Source: Deltaproteobacteria bacterium (lineage in GTDB: Bacteria > Bdellovibrionota > FAC87 > UBA2466). From it: a stretch of DNA of 5,634 bases. The position numbers were made by a program, and so were the translations under genes. The notes below the pieces were generated by a model. That model saw only the letters and a program-made list of their open reading frames with translations, ran no database searches and was not told where the DNA came from. Location of the stretch: positions 1 to 5,634 of the forward strand of contig JABMMY010000202.1 in the NCBI GenBank assembly GCA_013205415.1. The letters are read 5' to 3'. Within the stretch, counting starts at the first letter, position 1. Every line of letters begins with the position of its first letter. This document shows positions 5,593 through 5,634 of this stretch, piece by piece.

Positions 5593-5634
5593 TTTAAATA
5601 CATACCTGGCCCCGACTAATGGGTAGACCCGCCC

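Noticed and set aside
5611..5630. Terminator after rapA in the last 42 bases
   Set aside because: GGGT-AG-ACCC has a loop of only two bases, and there is no T run before the window ends. A terminator may lie beyond the edge.
1..5634. CRISPR array, tRNA or rRNA, insertion sequence or prophage
   Set aside because: I saw no regularly spaced repeats beyond the two-copy 13-mer, no tRNA-like cloverleaf arms, no transposase motifs and no terminal inverted repeats.

Overview
The window is an ordinary-looking chromosomal stretch from a moderately AT-rich Gram-negative bacterium. It holds four protein genes, one of them cut by the left edge, arranged around a single divergent intergenic region. I see no rRNA, tRNA, CRISPR array, transposase or phage gene. 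The organism cannot be named with confidence. A RapA-type RNA polymerase recycling ATPase next to a PF13444-type N-acyltransferase and a leaderless M14 peptidase/hydrolase pair would fit a proteobacterium in the broad sense. A Bdellovibrio-like predator is my best guess, but that rests on impression, not on a search.

Left part (1-1461, minus strand): a two-gene unit. A leaderless M14-family zinc metallopeptidase (394-1461, GTG start) is followed by an alpha/beta hydrolase that starts inside the last codons of the peptidase (11-base overlap) and runs off the window at base 1. A good sigma-70-like promoter (CTGGCA, 17 bases, TATAAT) lies just upstream of the peptidase, in the 149-base gap at 1462-1610. 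The pair is therefore probably its own transcription unit.

Middle (1611-2465, minus strand): a GNAT-fold N-acyltransferase of the OlsB/hemolysin-like family. That family is known for making lyso-ornithine lipid or related N-acyl amino acids. No O-acyltransferase partner (OlsA/PlsC) is in view. The 259-base region at 2466-2724 separates this gene from the divergent rapA. It holds candidate promoters in both directions, a perfect 13-bp palindrome and a pair of 13-bp direct repeats spaced 15 bases apart.

Right part (2725-5592, plus strand): a full-length RapA (HepA), with N-terminal Tudor-like domains, a complete SNF2 ATPase core and the Rap C-terminal region, ending almost at the same residue as the E. 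coli protein. The last 42 bases (5593-5634) hold no gene or convincing terminator. The genes do not look like one functional system: peptide/ester hydrolysis, lipid or amino-acid N-acylation and transcription recycling are separate jobs. I found no strong candidate for an undescribed system. The most interesting points are the repeat-and-palindrome-bearing divergent promoter region and a substituted substrate-binding residue in the peptidase.
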